A stretch of DNA of 64,000 nucleotides from Prado023 sp963818445 (GTDB lineage: Bacteria; Actinomycetota; Actinomycetes; S36-B12; CAIYMF01): NCBI GenBank assembly GCA_963818445.1, contig CAWFSG010000003.1, positions 1-64,000 on the forward strand, read 5' to 3'. A program made the translations under genes and the position numbers. Positions 1 through 8,839 of the stretch are shown piece after piece. Below the pieces are notes generated by a model, which saw only the letters and a list, made by a program, of their open reading frames with translations, did not search any database and was not told the DNA's origin. Every line of letters starts with the position of its first letter. Within the stretch, counting starts at the first letter, position 1.

Positions 1-109
1 CGCCGGCGAAGAGGTCGAGCACGGAGGATCCATCCGGCGGGATCCACGCCGCGACATGGCTTGGCCGGACGGGTGGCGTGTGGCCGCGATTCGGATCGAA
101 GCCATGCGC

Positions 110-604
110 CTACCGTTCCATCTGGATCTGCGACCGGTCGGGTTCGACGAGGTCTGGCATCGACGGTGAGGGCGTGCGGGGCCAAGTCCAGGCGGAGCGC
201 AGGATGAAGGCCAGGAGCAGCACCTCGAGCCCAATGGAGAGGCCGTAGAAGTAGGAGTAGGTCCAGGACTCCCCTGCCGCGTTGTAGATCGAGACGGGGA
301 TGTAGAGCGTTGCTACGACGAGGTTGATGGTGCGGTTGACACGGGCGGGCATTGTCATGGAGAGCAGGATCATGAGGCTCGGGATGGCAATGAGCGTGAG
401 CGCAAGGGCGACAAAAGTTGGGCCGGTGTCGAACTCGTGCACGATGCCGGCCAGGATGTCGTCGACGAAGCCGGGCTTGTACAGGGCGAGGTAGTCGACG
501 TAGATGTAGAGGAACATGAAGCTGGCCCATGCTGCTGCGAGCTTCGACTGGACCGGGACCTGCCGGTCCTCTAGCGCGGTGAGTTCTGCTGTCTGGGTTC
601 TCAC
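110..604 (-). CDS. DUF6326-like membrane protein
   Basis: A 164-residue protein with four likely membrane helices at about residues 22-44, 60-82, 88-110 and 116-138, separated by short loops, and a polar Pro/Ser-rich tail. The stretch around residues 30-45 (FMFLYIYVDYLALYKPG) resembles the DUF6326 family, whose function is unknown. The start is GTG at 604, with AAGGAG about seven bases upstream. It is transcribed away from the TetR gene at 878 across an intergenic region full of GTAC palindromes, so it is probably the target of that repressor. Family assignment is from memory of the family pattern; topology is read from hydrophobicity. Confidence 0.75.
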   Translation of the reverse strand: MRTQTAELTALEDRQVPVQSKLAAAWASFMFLYIYVDYLALYKPGFVDDILAGIVHEFDTGPTFVALALTLIAIPSLMILLSMTMPARVNRTINLVVATLYIPVSIYNAAGESWTYSYFYGLSIGLEVLLLAFILRSAWTWPRTPSPSMPDLVEPDRSQIQMER

Positions 605-800
605 GTCTTACTCCTTCGCTTCAGTCGGATGGCGGGTTGTCGAGCAGGTTCGGGGTGTTCGTTGGGATGGTCATCGGTTCTTCCTTCGAGAGGAGCGGTC
701 CGTCCGCCGGAGTGACGGCAGGTCTGGGCGTGCGGGCATTCGATCGCTGTTCGGTTCCCGCAGAAGCCTCCTCACATCCGAGGCGCACTCTCGCTGGCTC

Positions 801-844
801 GTACGCCGTACGTCGTACGCCGTACTATGCCCGTACGTTGTACG
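801..844. promoter_or_regulatory. Putative TetR operator array (GTAC palindromes)
   Basis: GTAC recurs five times in 44 bases. Two copies form clean palindromes: GTACGTCGTAC at 808-818, and CGTAC/GTACG arms around a 3-nt spacer at 832-844. The cluster lies 34 bases before the TetR start and upstream of the divergent DUF6326 gene, the usual place for an autoregulatory TetR operator. Binding is inferred. Confidence 0.6.
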
Positions 845-877
845 ATCGTCAAGTCGTTCGAGGGAGCGAGGAGAACC

Positions 878-1552
878 GTGTCTGTGAGGGAACAACGCCA
901 GGTCGCGTCAGACGCGGGGCTGAGCAAGCAGCGGGTGGTGGTCGAGGCGGTCCGGCTCGCCGACCGTGAGGGGGTCGACGGGCTGAGCATGCGCCGGCTG
1001 GCTGGCGCGCTCGGCGCGGGCGCGATGTCGCTCTACCACTACGTGGCGAGCAAGGAGGAGTTGCTGGACGCCATGATCGACGTCGTGTTCGACGAGATCG
1101 AGCTCCCACCCGAGGAGACCGACTGGCAGTCGGCGATGCGACGGCGGGCGGTATCCGCCCGAGAGGTTCTCGCACGCCACCCGTGGGCGATCGGCCTGAT
1201 GGAGTCGCGGACCTCGCCGGGGCCCGCGAACCTCCGCCACCGCGAAGCGGTCACCGCCTGCCTGCGGAGGGCTGGCTTCTCGGTCTTGATGGCGACGCAC
1301 GCCAACTGGTTGCTCGACAGCTACGTCTACGGGTTCGCCCTGCAGGAAGCCAGTCTGCCGTTCGACACCGCCGATGAGCTCGCGGACATGGCCGAGGACG
1401 TCTTCCTGCCCCAGCTTCCTCCTGACGAGTTCCCCTACCTCAACGAGTCCGCCGCGGTGCTCGTCGCTGACGGCTACGACCCGGCGGAGGAGTTCATCTT
1501 CGGCCTCGACCTCGTCCTAGCCGCCCTCGAGCCCCTGAGAGCCTCCGCATAG
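878..1552 (+). CDS. TetR family transcriptional regulator (TetR_C_1 type)
   Basis: A one-component repressor of about 224 residues. The N-terminal helix-turn-helix (about residues 15-60) contains LSMRRLAGALGAGAMSLYHY, followed by a ligand-binding domain of the tetracycline-repressor C-terminal type ending in FIFGLDLVLAALE. I chose GTG 878 over an upstream ATG at 827 because GGAGCGAGGAG at 863-873 is a good ribosome site and the HTH needs nothing further upstream. It faces a DUF6326 membrane protein across a palindromic operator, so it probably represses that gene and itself. The ligand is unknown. Confidence 0.88.
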   Translation: MSVREQRQVASDAGLSKQRVVVEAVRLADREGVDGLSMRRLAGALGAGAMSLYHYVASKEELLDAMIDVVFDEIELPPEETDWQSAMRRRAVSAREVLARHPWAIGLMESRTSPGPANLRHREAVTACLRRAGFSVLMATHANWLLDSYVYGFALQEASLPFDTADELADMAEDVFLPQLPPDEFPYLNESAAVLVADGYDPAEEFIFGLDLVLAALEPLRASA

Positions 1553-1770
1553 CCACGCTCACGGACCGTCGCGCGGCCCTCTGCACCGCAGCTCCGATCC
1601 AGGGGCCGTCGCGTCCTTCTGTGCGGTGATGCCTGCGCCAACGTGGGCGATAGGCGGCGATGTGGGGGCATTGCGTCAGCAGCCCCTCGACGCTGTGGCT
1701 CCTCGTGCTTGAGCCCCCCGGCGTCCTGCCGAGGGGTCTGTGCGCAGCTGCCCGGCGCGCATACTGGGGT

Positions 1771-1992
1771 GTGACAACATCATCTGGAAACCCACGTCCG
1801 CGTCACGCCAGCAGCCCCTTCCAGCCTCAGCGCGCGTCGGTGATCGAGGGCTATGTCGTCGACGACCGGGTCTCGCATGACTCGTATGGGTTGGGTCGAA
1901 TCGTGGGGGTGGACGCAGGTGGGGCGACGGTGGACTTCATGGGTAAGACGGTTTGGATCACGACGCCGTTCCGCAAGATGACCAAGCTCTAG
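1771..1992 (+). CDS. Small conserved actinobacterial protein
   Basis: A 73-residue protein from GTG 1771; an in-frame ATG at 1660 would add 37 unconvincing residues. The conserved core is VIEGYVVDDRVSHDSYGLGR followed by a short beta-rich segment ending FRKMTKL. It recalls the small CarD/SH3-like beta fold seen in many actinobacterial genomes, but I cannot name a function. It stands alone, with the next gene convergent. The noncoding stretch 1553-1770 before it shows no other gene. Confidence 0.6.
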   Translation: MTTSSGNPRPRHASSPFQPQRASVIEGYVVDDRVSHDSYGLGRIVGVDAGGATVDFMGKTVWITTPFRKMTKL

Positions 1993-2051
1993 AACGTGTC
2001 GCCGGTGCGGGGCTTGGCCCGGGCAGTTCCGCGAAATTCGGTGGCCTTTGG

Positions 2052-2396
2052 TCAGCGGGTCGGGGGTGCACGCCTCAGGAGCACGGCAGCTCCGAGAACG
2101 AGCCACGCGACAGGGAAGCCAACAGTCCACCCGGTTCGGAGGAGTGCCACACCCGGCTGCTTCACCGCGAACGGGTCTGCAGCAGAGGCGTCTTCGGCGC
2201 CGGCCAATTCGCAGGTGAAGCGCGGCGGCCAGACAGAGGCCGTCACCGAGGACGCGCCGTAGCCACGATCGGCCGTGACGTCGAGGCACCAGTCCTCGAG
2301 CCCGCGAGCAACGCCGAACATCCCGACGCTCCAGACGACGAGCCCGACAAGGGTCCACGTCACACCGAAGGCGACGGCACGACCTTTCGCGGTCAT
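2052..2396 (-). CDS. Two-helix membrane protein, hypothetical
   Basis: A 114-residue protein with membrane segments at about residues 9-32 and 88-108 flanking an extracytoplasmic loop with two cysteines (DWCLDV and FTCEL) that could form a disulfide. Start ATG 2396 is supported by a TATCCT element seven bases upstream, so the transcript is probably leaderless. I recognise no family. Its 3' end converges on the small gene at 1771-1992. Confidence 0.6.
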   Translation of the reverse strand: MTAKGRAVAFGVTWTLVGLVVWSVGMFGVARGLEDWCLDVTADRGYGASSVTASVWPPRFTCELAGAEDASAADPFAVKQPGVALLRTGWTVGFPVAWLVLGAAVLLRRAPPTR

Positions 2397-2403
2397 CGCG
2401 GAC

Positions 2404-2409
2404 AGGATA
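2404..2409 (-). promoter_or_regulatory. -10 element, leaderless start of 2396
   Basis: TATCCT on the minus strand, 7 nt before the ATG at 2396. It fixes that start codon as the likely transcription start. Confidence 0.55.
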
Positions 2410-2748
2410 GGGCCACGGGTCGCCGCGCACCTTCGGGTGGCGCGAAACGAACTGCGTGCGTTTCTGCGGCAGGGTAGGACAGGGAAAGACCGGACTTAAC
2501 AACTGACCCTCCACCACACGCACCGCAACGCACCGACACGCCCGCTTGCGACACCTGGGGACCCGTCCCGGCTGCCGGGACCCCTCCGAGTCCCCGGAAA
2601 CGGCTCAGAGCCACGAATCCACGCCCTCGAAGCCGCCCTCGACCATCGCCGGGGTTCCGTGACCTTCAGAAGGCCGCCGTAGAATCCATCTGGAACGACG
2701 CTGGGACTTATGCACACCGCAACGCACACCGCTAAGCACACCTTCCCC
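2410..2748. other. Intergenic region upstream of tRNA-Arg
   Basis: About 340 bases without a convincing gene. The open frames here are short, Arg/Pro-rich and lack start signals. A possible tRNA promoter is CGTGAC at 2658-2663 with TAGAAT at 2680-2685, placing the transcription start some 55 bases before the tRNA. Confidence 0.4.
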
Positions 2749-2821
2749 GCGCCCGTAGCTCAACGGATAGAGCAGCCGGTTTCTACCCGGCTGGTTGGGG
2801 GTTCGAGTCCCTCCGGGCGCA
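2749..2821 (+). tRNA. tRNA-Arg (anticodon TCT)
   Basis: Cloverleaf read by eye. Acceptor arms are 2749-2755 and 2814-2820 with discriminator A 2821. The D stem is 2758-2761/2770-2773. The anticodon stem is 2775-2779/2787-2791 with loop TTTCTAC, so the anticodon TCT is at 2782-2784 and reads AGA. The T arm is 2797-2813 with loop TTCGAGT. No CCA is encoded. The 3' half is the target of an integrated element (see 2785-2836 and 8840-8891). Confidence 0.95.
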
Positions 2822-2836
2822 CAACGTGGCTGGTCA
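2785..2836 (+). repeat. Attachment site at the tRNA end (left direct repeat)
   Basis: These 52 bases, covering the tRNA-Arg 3' half plus 15 bases downstream, recur at 8840-8891 with two mismatches (2791 and 2815). The tRNA stays complete at this copy, as expected when a tyrosine-integrase element enters a tRNA gene and restores its 3' end. Confidence 0.8.
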
Positions 2837-2875
2837 GGAGGTGGTTTGGGGCTCCTGAGCTGCCGAATTCGGGCT

Positions 2876-2898
2876 CGTACACCAACGCGTACACCAAC
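2876..2898 (+). repeat. Arm-type repeat pair, left end
   Basis: Two copies of CGTACACCAAC at 2876-2886 and 2888-2898, 12 bases apart, 40 bases inside the left attachment repeat. The same pair in the same orientation, with one mismatch, occurs at 8724-8746. Likely integrase arm-binding sites. Confidence 0.6.
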
Positions 2899-2957
2899 CG
2901 GATTGCGTTGAGCGCCTCAGCCGACCTCTCCGCAGCCGCCCATCGAGAGGAGCAGCC

Positions 2958-3356
2958 ATGGAACGGCAGATCGACGTTGTGGGGGCGGTGATCGTTGACG
3001 ACGGTCTCGTGCTGTGCGCACAACGAGGCCCCCACGGGGCGCTCGCCGGGCTCTGGGAGTTCCCTGGCGGCAAGATCGAGCCCGGCGAGGTCGCCCGCGG
3101 CGCTCTCGAGCGCGAGATCGCCGAGGAACTTGGATGTGTTGTCGAGGTCGGCAATGAAGTCACGACCACCACACACGTGTACGTGTTCGGCGTCGTGACC
3201 CTGACCACGTTCTGGTGCCGACTGGTCGAAGGAACCCCGGACCTGACAGAGCACGTTGACATCAGGTGGTTGGCGCCCACGGAAATGGACACCTTGACGT
3301 GGGCGCCAGCCGACATCCCAGCGGTCGAGGTCATTCGAACCCAGCTCACCTCGTGA
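2958..3356 (+). CDS. NUDIX hydrolase, MutT-like (8-oxo-dGTP diphosphatase type)
   Basis: A 132-residue single-domain NUDIX protein. The NUDIX box spans about residues 37-59: a glycine in GGKIEPGE followed by REIAEELG, matching GX5EX7REUXEEXGU with all metal ligands present. Length and the start ERQIDVVGAVIVDDGLVL fit MutT-type (d)NTP pyrophosphohydrolases that sanitise oxidised nucleotides; substrate choice cannot be read from sequence. ATG 2958 follows GAGAGGAGCAGCC (2944-2956), a good ribosome site. It is the first gene inside the tRNA island and runs toward the helicase gene 78 bases downstream. Confidence 0.88.
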   Translation: MERQIDVVGAVIVDDGLVLCAQRGPHGALAGLWEFPGGKIEPGEVARGALEREIAEELGCVVEVGNEVTTTTHVYVFGVVTLTTFWCRLVEGTPDLTEHVDIRWLAPTEMDTLTWAPADIPAVEVIRTQLTS

Positions 3357-3421
3357 GCAGCCCGACAGGACTGGATCCCCAACTCACCGCCTTGATCTCC
3401 GAGATGGCACCTGCCCGCCAG

Positions 3422-3427
3422 TAGCCT
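3422..3427 (+). promoter_or_regulatory. -10 element, leaderless start of 3435
   Basis: TAGCCT, 7 nt before the GTG at 3435. It supports that start and an independent promoter for the helicase gene. Confidence 0.55.
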
Positions 3428-3434
3428 GGCGGCC

Positions 3435-6400
3435 GTGGAGCATCTGCCCCCTGGCATCTACGACCTGCTCCGAACGTCGTCCTTGGATCGTCGTGAGCTG
3501 GGCGATCCGGAGCGGGGCGCCGTCGGGTCGCCGATCGAGGCGAGGCTGGCAAAGCTCCTGGATCCGAGTCCGGGCAGGCAGAAGGACGCAGGGGCACTCG
3601 CCCAACTTGTCGCGTCCGAGCTTGCGCGAATTCTCGAGTCTCACGAGGACGAGGCCGATCGGGCTCACCTGACCAACCGCCTGCTCGAGGTCGCCGGAAG
3701 CGATGAGCGTGTTCCGGTGCCGATCGAGTTCCTGGTCGCGGTGGCCGACAAGTCGGCGGGGTCGCTCCCCCACCCGGAGACCCCGCTAGGCGAGGTCGCC
3801 CTGCTGACAGCTGCTCGCAACGAGCGGAGTCTGGTCACCGAACTGGCGTCGGAGATACCGAGCGCTGACCGCATCGACATCATCATGGCGTTCGTCCGTT
3901 GGGCGGGAGTACGAATGCTGGCGGAGCCCCTGCGTGCTGCCGCCGCACGCGGAGTGCCGATCAGGGTGCTCACGACGACGTACACGGGCTCGACTCAGCG
4001 CTTGGCGCTGGATTGGCTCGTCCGTGAAGCCAACGCGGACCGTGGCTGTCTCCTACGAGACGCAGGCGACACGACTGCACGCGAAGGCCTGGCTCTTCGG
4101 TCGGAACTCGGGATTCGACACCGCGTACGTCGGCTCATCGAATCTCACCAGCTGGGCGTTGGTTGACGGCTTGGAGTGGAACGTCCGGCTGGTCAGGCCC
4201 GCTACCCCGCACCTGATCGAGCGTTTCCGGCGAACGTTCGACGGCTACCTGGCTTCTGACCTGTTCGAGCCGTACGACCCGGACCGCGACGGCGAGCGCC
4301 TCGACCAGGCGCTGCGACTGGCAGGTGCGGCCGACACTCGCGACCTCCCCCTCGAGGTCAGTGGGCTCGAGGTCACCGCGCGGCCTCATCAGCGAGCGAT
4401 CCTCGAGGCCCTCGAGGCGGAACGCGATGTGCATGACCGGCATCGGAACCTGGTGGTGGCCGCCACGGGAACCGGCAAGACGGTCGTCGCGGCTCTGGAC
4501 TACCGAGCCCTGGCCGAACGCTGGGGACGTCGTCCATCGCTCCTGTTCGTCGCGCACCGCCGGGAGATCCTGGACCAGTCGCATGCGCACCTATCGCGAG
4601 GCCCTTGTCGATGGCACGTTCGGCGAGTCCTTCGTGGGAGGCGTACGGCCCCGGGAGTGGCAGCACGTCTTCGCAAGCGTCCAGTCCCTCAGCAGCGGAG
4701 GAATGGATCGCCTCGACTTGAGCCGATTCGAGATCGTCGTCATCGACGAGTTCCACCACGCGGAGGCGGCGACCTACCGCGCGCTGCTTGAGCGGATCCA
4801 GCCTCGGGAGCTGTTGGGGCTGACCGCCACTCCTGAACGCAGCGACGGGGTGGATGTCCGGGACTTCTTCGACGGGCGCGCCGCCTACGAGATGCGGCTC
4901 TGGGACGCGATGGACGAGAGCCTGCTCGTGCCGTTCCACTACTTCGGGATCCACGACAACGTGGATCTTCGCGGCGTCGAATGGCGACGTGGCGGGTACG
5001 TCCTCTCGGACCTGAGCGGCGTGTACACCGGCCACGATGCGCGCGTTCGCCTCGTGATCGAAGAGCTACGCAAGAAGGTCGGGAACCTGGCCCAGATGCG
5101 GGCACTCGGATTCTGCGTGTCGATCGATCATGCGCACTTCATGGCAGATCGGTTCAACGCCGCCGGGATCGATGCCGTGGCCCTGTCGGGCTCCACGCCC
5201 GACGAGCAGCGGGCCGCCGCCATTCGGGCGCTTCGGGATGGCAGGACGCGAGTGGTATTCGCGGTCGACCTGTTCAACGAGGGCCTGGACATCCCGGAGA
5301 TCGACACCCTGCTGCTGCTGCGACCGACCGAGAGCGCGACCCTGTTCCTGCAGCAGCTTGGCCGCGGCCTTCGGCGCACGCACGGCAAGTCGGTCCTGAC
5401 CGTCCTCGACTTCATCGGCCAGCAACGTCGCGAGTTCCGGTTCGACGCCAAGATGATGGCGCTCACCGGCGCAAGCAGGCGCGAGGTCGCCGACCGACTC
5501 GATCAGGATCATCCCTGGCTCCCCGGCGGCAGTGCGATGCAGCTTGATCGCGTAGCCAGGGACATCGTGCTGGCCTCGGTGCGCGATCAGCTGGACTCGC
5601 GCCTACCGCGACTCGTCGCCGATGCCCGCAGCATCGGGACCACAGATCTCGCGACGTTCCTTGCGGAATCCGGCCACGACCTGCCGGCGATCTACCGGAA
5701 CCGGTCCTGGACGCAGGTCCGGCGGGCTGCGAGGCTCAGCCTCCCTCCTGCCGGACCGCACGAGGAGCAGATCGCGCGACGGGTGCGTTCCCTGGTCCAC
5801 GTCGACGACGTCGGGCGGGCGGACGCCTACTCGGCGCTGCTGGCACCCGACGGGCCTGCCTACGGGGCGCTAGGCGAGTCCGGTCGGCGGATCGCCCGCA
5901 TGCTGTGCCTCGCGATCTGGCCCGATCGTGCGGGGCGTACCTATCCGGAACTCCTCGATCGGCTCCGAGGCGAGCCGGCACTCGTCGACGAAATCGGGCA
6001 GGTACTGCGGTTGGGCGTGGACTCGTCCCGGCTGGCCCCTGGAGGGCTTGGCGAGGGGTTGTCCGACGTTCCGCTGAACTCGCATGCGAGCTACACACGC
6101 CCCGAGATCCTCGCTGCCTTCGGCCTAGCCGACGAGGATCGCTCGGCCCGCGGTCGGCAGGCCGGCGTGGAATGGGCCCGTTCGCACAGGGCCGTGCTGC
6201 TCCTGGTGAACCTCCGCAAGGATGCAGCGGACTTCAGCCCAACGACGATGTACCGCGACTACGCCCTCGGGGAGCGCCAATTCCATTGGGAGTCTCAGAA
6301 CGACACGGCTCTTGATTCCAGCGCAGGTCGAGAGCTACTCGATCCCGCCACCCGCGTGGTGCTATTCGTCCGCGAGTCGCCCAGCAACGACTTGGGCAAG

Positions 6401-6541
6401 GGCGCACCCTTCCTCTGCCTCGGCAGAGTCCATCTGGTCCCAGGCTCGGTCAAGGGCGAGCGACCGATCGCGATGGTGTGGGAACTCGAGCGGCCGATGC
6501 CCGCTGCCGTCTACGAGATCGCGGCCGCCGCGGCTGTGTAG
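3435..6541 (+). pseudogene. PLD nuclease / SF2 helicase / DUF3427 protein, two frameshifts
   Basis: Reconstructed product of about 1034 residues. The first ~240 residues carry a phospholipase-D-like domain (DIIMAFVRWAGVRML, then LHAKAWLF and VGSSNLTSW). An SF2 helicase core follows: ATGTGKT (motif I), VVIDEFHH (II), LTATPERSDG (III) and QQLGRGLRR (VI). The last ~450 residues match the DUF3427 tail seen with this core. The frame moves +1 at 4040-4041 (extra C before GTGGCTGTC) and again at 4582 (extra C before ATGCGC); removing one base at each restores a continuous family-like protein. Either two real mutations or sequence errors. In this family the PLD domain is expected to be a nuclease. 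A restriction or defence role is inference from architecture and island location. Confidence 0.82.
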
Positions 6542-6653
6542 GGCACGGCCCTAGCTTCGCGATCGATCGTCGATGTCCTCGCTGAGCGAGGCTGCCGCCG
6601 CGACGTGCCGGCGGATCCGGCTGTTCGTCGCGCCCGTGCGGTCGGCCAACTCA

Positions 6654-7274
6654 TCAGTGGTGGAGATGTCCCGGCCGCGCCTGCGTTCTCCGGGATACCG
6701 GTTGGCTGTCAGTTCGCACGGGCTGGGCGAGGGGCTGAGTCAGCGTTCGAGGTGCGCGCTGCCGTTCCCACTCTTCCCAGGCCCGCATGAGTGTCTGGAA
6801 GACGTGGTAGGCACGGGCCAGTTCCCGATCGGTGTGGGTAAGCGCAGCAGGCATCAGGCCGAAGCCGATGTCCGCAAGCAGTCTGGCGAAGCCGTCGCGG
6901 GCGGGCGCAGCCCCATCGGGGGCGCCCGCCGCAGCATGGCCCGGCGGCACCGGCTGCCGGCTGCTGGCTGCTGGCTGCTGGCTGCTGGCTGAGCCTCCCG
7001 GCGATCCGGGCGGCGAGGTGCCAGGGACCAGGTCACCAGCCAGGGTCTCGTCGAAGGAGCGTAGGAACCGCGGCACCCCCAAGGTGGATCGCCGCTGCCG
7101 CTGACGCTCGTCGAACTCAGGGTTGCGCATCGAGGCGGCGTGCATCAGCGTCGAGGCGAGGGCCGGGGTCAGATCCGCGGGTGTCAGGCGCAGCACCGCC
7201 TCCAGGCGCGCGTTCTCCGCTCTCAGCCGCCTGACCTCGGCGCGCAGGGCGGCCAGCTCAGCCTCCACCGTCAA
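6654..7274 (-). pseudogene. Truncated TOTE-type helicase-like remnant
   Basis: An open frame of 206 residues. It begins with a coiled coil (ELAALRAEVRRLRAENARLE, then LRLTPADL) like the start of large AEP-primase/helicase proteins of TOTE conflict systems. It then jumps to a segment (MRNPEFDERQRQRRST, GVPRFLRSFDETLAGDLV) that in those proteins lies deep in the helicase region. More than 500 residues of primase and helicase motifs are missing. The middle is a low-complexity stretch encoded by a 7-bp tandem repeat, and the end is unrecognised. Most likely an internally deleted relic; a small functional protein cannot be excluded. The TOTE resemblance is from memory and needs a profile search. 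Confidence 0.5.
6952..6993. repeat. 7-bp tandem repeat (GGCTGCT)n
   Basis: Four perfect GGCTGCT units (6959-6986) flanked by two one- or two-base variants. The unit is not a multiple of three, so gain or loss of a copy shifts the frame of the overlapping minus-strand ORF. Confidence 0.8.
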
Positions 7275-7418
7275 GACGCTACCCGCCGGAGGTCAGATCG
7301 AGGCGGATCATCCGGGGCGCCCTGGAACCCGCCGTGCCCTCGCCGGACCGGTCGCAGCCGCGACTGGCCTCGCGACCCCCGGATTCCACGCAGCGGCAAA
7401 GGTGCGCAGGAGCTCCCT

Positions 7419-7449
7419 GTATTGGAGATTATGAGATATCCTTCAATAC
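7419..7449. promoter_or_regulatory. AT-rich palindrome upstream of fic
   Basis: GTATTG (7419-7424) and CAATAC (7444-7449) are inverted arms around an AT-rich core, strikingly AT-rich for this window. The site ends just before the AGGAGG ribosome site of fic, so it probably covers the promoter and acts as an operator, perhaps for the winged-helix tail of Fic itself. Confidence 0.5.
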
Positions 7450-7460
7450 AGGAGGTGGCT

Positions 7461-8721
7461 GTGGGACGTTACATAGAGTCGATCTGGCCCGGGAATCCGT
7501 CCGGGTCCACTAGGGCGGAGCGTACATCCTGCCGCTATCGGGCCTATGTGCCCGACCCCCTGGCGACTTCGGAGCTGAGCGTTCCCGCCTCGGTAGCGGC
7601 CGACCTCGGCGAGGTGGAGCAGCGTGTTCGCGCCCTCAACGCCGACCACCCCGGCCTTGCGAACCTGGAGCCGCTCGCGCGGTTCCTGCTGCGCGCCGAG
7701 GCCGTGGCCAGCTCCAACATCGAGGGCCTGACCATCAACGTGCGACGGCTCGCACGGAGCGAGGCCGTCGAGCGCGAGGGCCTGCCGGTGACCGACGAGA
7801 CTGCCCGGGCCGTTCTGGGGAACGTCCGAGCCCTCGACGAGGCCATCTCCCTGGCTGCTGACCCGACCCGGCCCGTGACGGTCGAGGCCATCCGGGCGAT
7901 CCATGCGGCGCTGCTTTCCGGGACACGCGACGAAGCCTGGGCAGGGGTCGTCAGGGACCAGCAGAACTGGATCGGCGGTCGGAACCCCTGCGCCGCAGCG
8001 TTCGTCCCACCACCCGCGAATGAAGTCCCGGGCATGCTGGACGACCTGGCCGCCTATCTCACAGGCGACGACCACCCCGCCCTTCTGCAGGCCGCCCTGG
8101 CGCACAGCCAGTTCGAGACGATCCACCCGTTCGCTGACGGCAACGGGCGCACCGGCCGGGCATTGATCCAACTCGTCCTTCGCAGGCGCGGCGTCGCCAC
8201 CCGCGTGCAGCCTCCCGTCAGCCTCGTCCTGGCCACTCGGGCCGATGCCTACGTCCACGCCCTCGACGGAACCCGGTCCGACGCCCCAGGTCACCGTGGG
8301 CCTTCTCGACTGGGTCGAACTGTTCCTGTCCGCGACCGGCCGCGCCTGCGCCGACACCGAGCACTTCGCCGACCAACTGGCCACCTGGCAGCAGGATGCC
8401 CGCGCCCGGCTCGGCAAGGTGCGCGCAGATTCGGCGGCGCTCCTGCTCCTGGACGCCCTCCCATCCCTCCCAGTGTTCTCGATCACCACGGCGGCCGCGC
8501 ACATCGGCCGAACCTTCAAATCGACCAGCGATGCCGTGGAGCGGCTACGCGATGCCGACGTCGTCCGACAGGTCACGCTGGGCCGTCGGAACCGGGCCTT
8601 CGAGGCGGTTGGGTTGTTCGAGGCCTTCACCGGTTTCGAGCGCATGCTGGCCAGCCCGGATGCCGACACGGCCATCAGCCCACCACGGCGGCCCGTTCCC
8701 CAACGACCACGCCCGAGCTAG
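7461..8721 (+). CDS. fic: Fic family protein (class II), one frameshift
   Basis: Reconstructed length about 419 residues. The Fic core HPFADGNGRTGR (nt 8128-8163) matches HPFx(D/E)GNGRxxR exactly, with the catalytic histidine. Upstream, SSNIEG (nt 7711-7728) is the inhibitory (S/T)xxxE(G/N) motif placed before the Fic core, the class II arrangement. The C-terminal region (HIGRTFKSTSDAVERL) looks like a winged helix-turn-helix, as in Fic/DOC proteins that bind DNA. Expected activity is AMP transfer to a hydroxyl side chain of a protein target; the target is unknown. GTG 7461 follows AGGAGG at 7450-7455. The frame moves +1 in the CCCC run 8284-8287. No separate FicA-type antitoxin is visible, as expected for built-in inhibition. 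Confidence 0.85.
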
Positions 8722-8723
8722 CC

Positions 8724-8746
8724 CGTACACCAACCCGTGCACCAAC
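8724..8746 (+). repeat. Arm-type repeat pair, right end
   Basis: CGTACACCAAC (8724-8734) and CGTGCACCAAC (8736-8746), the same 12-base spacing and orientation as the pair at 2876-2898, lying inside the right attachment repeat. Confidence 0.6.
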
Positions 8747-8839
8747 TGGGTGGAATCCGGGGGTGTCCGCGAGTACCCGCCGACCCCCGTTTCGTGCTCA
8801 GCGCGACCCCCGGCGAGCACCCCGGAACCGCCCGATTGG

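Noticed and set aside
1..109. Minus-strand frame reading IPPDGSSVLDLFAG, like motif I of a DNA methyltransferase, at the window edge
   Set aside because: Only about 36 codons are visible, they begin right after the stop of the DUF6326 gene with no in-frame start codon, and the rest lies outside the window. Too little to call a gene.
2760..3254. Minus-strand ORF ending in RPEGLEPPTSRVETGCSIR
   Set aside because: It is antisense to tRNA-Arg and the NUDIX gene. The RPEGLEPPT string is the well-known spurious translation of a tRNA gene, and it recurs at the right attachment repeat for the same reason.
4040..4582. Programmed ribosomal frameshifting in the helicase gene
   Set aside because: No slippery heptamer, Shine-Dalgarno-like stimulator or evident structure at either site, and the same one-base pattern occurs in many unrelated genes here.
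7443..8675. 410-residue minus-strand ORF opposite fic
   Set aside because: Low-complexity shadow of the Fic coding strand with no family signal; the plus strand has the complete Fic motif.
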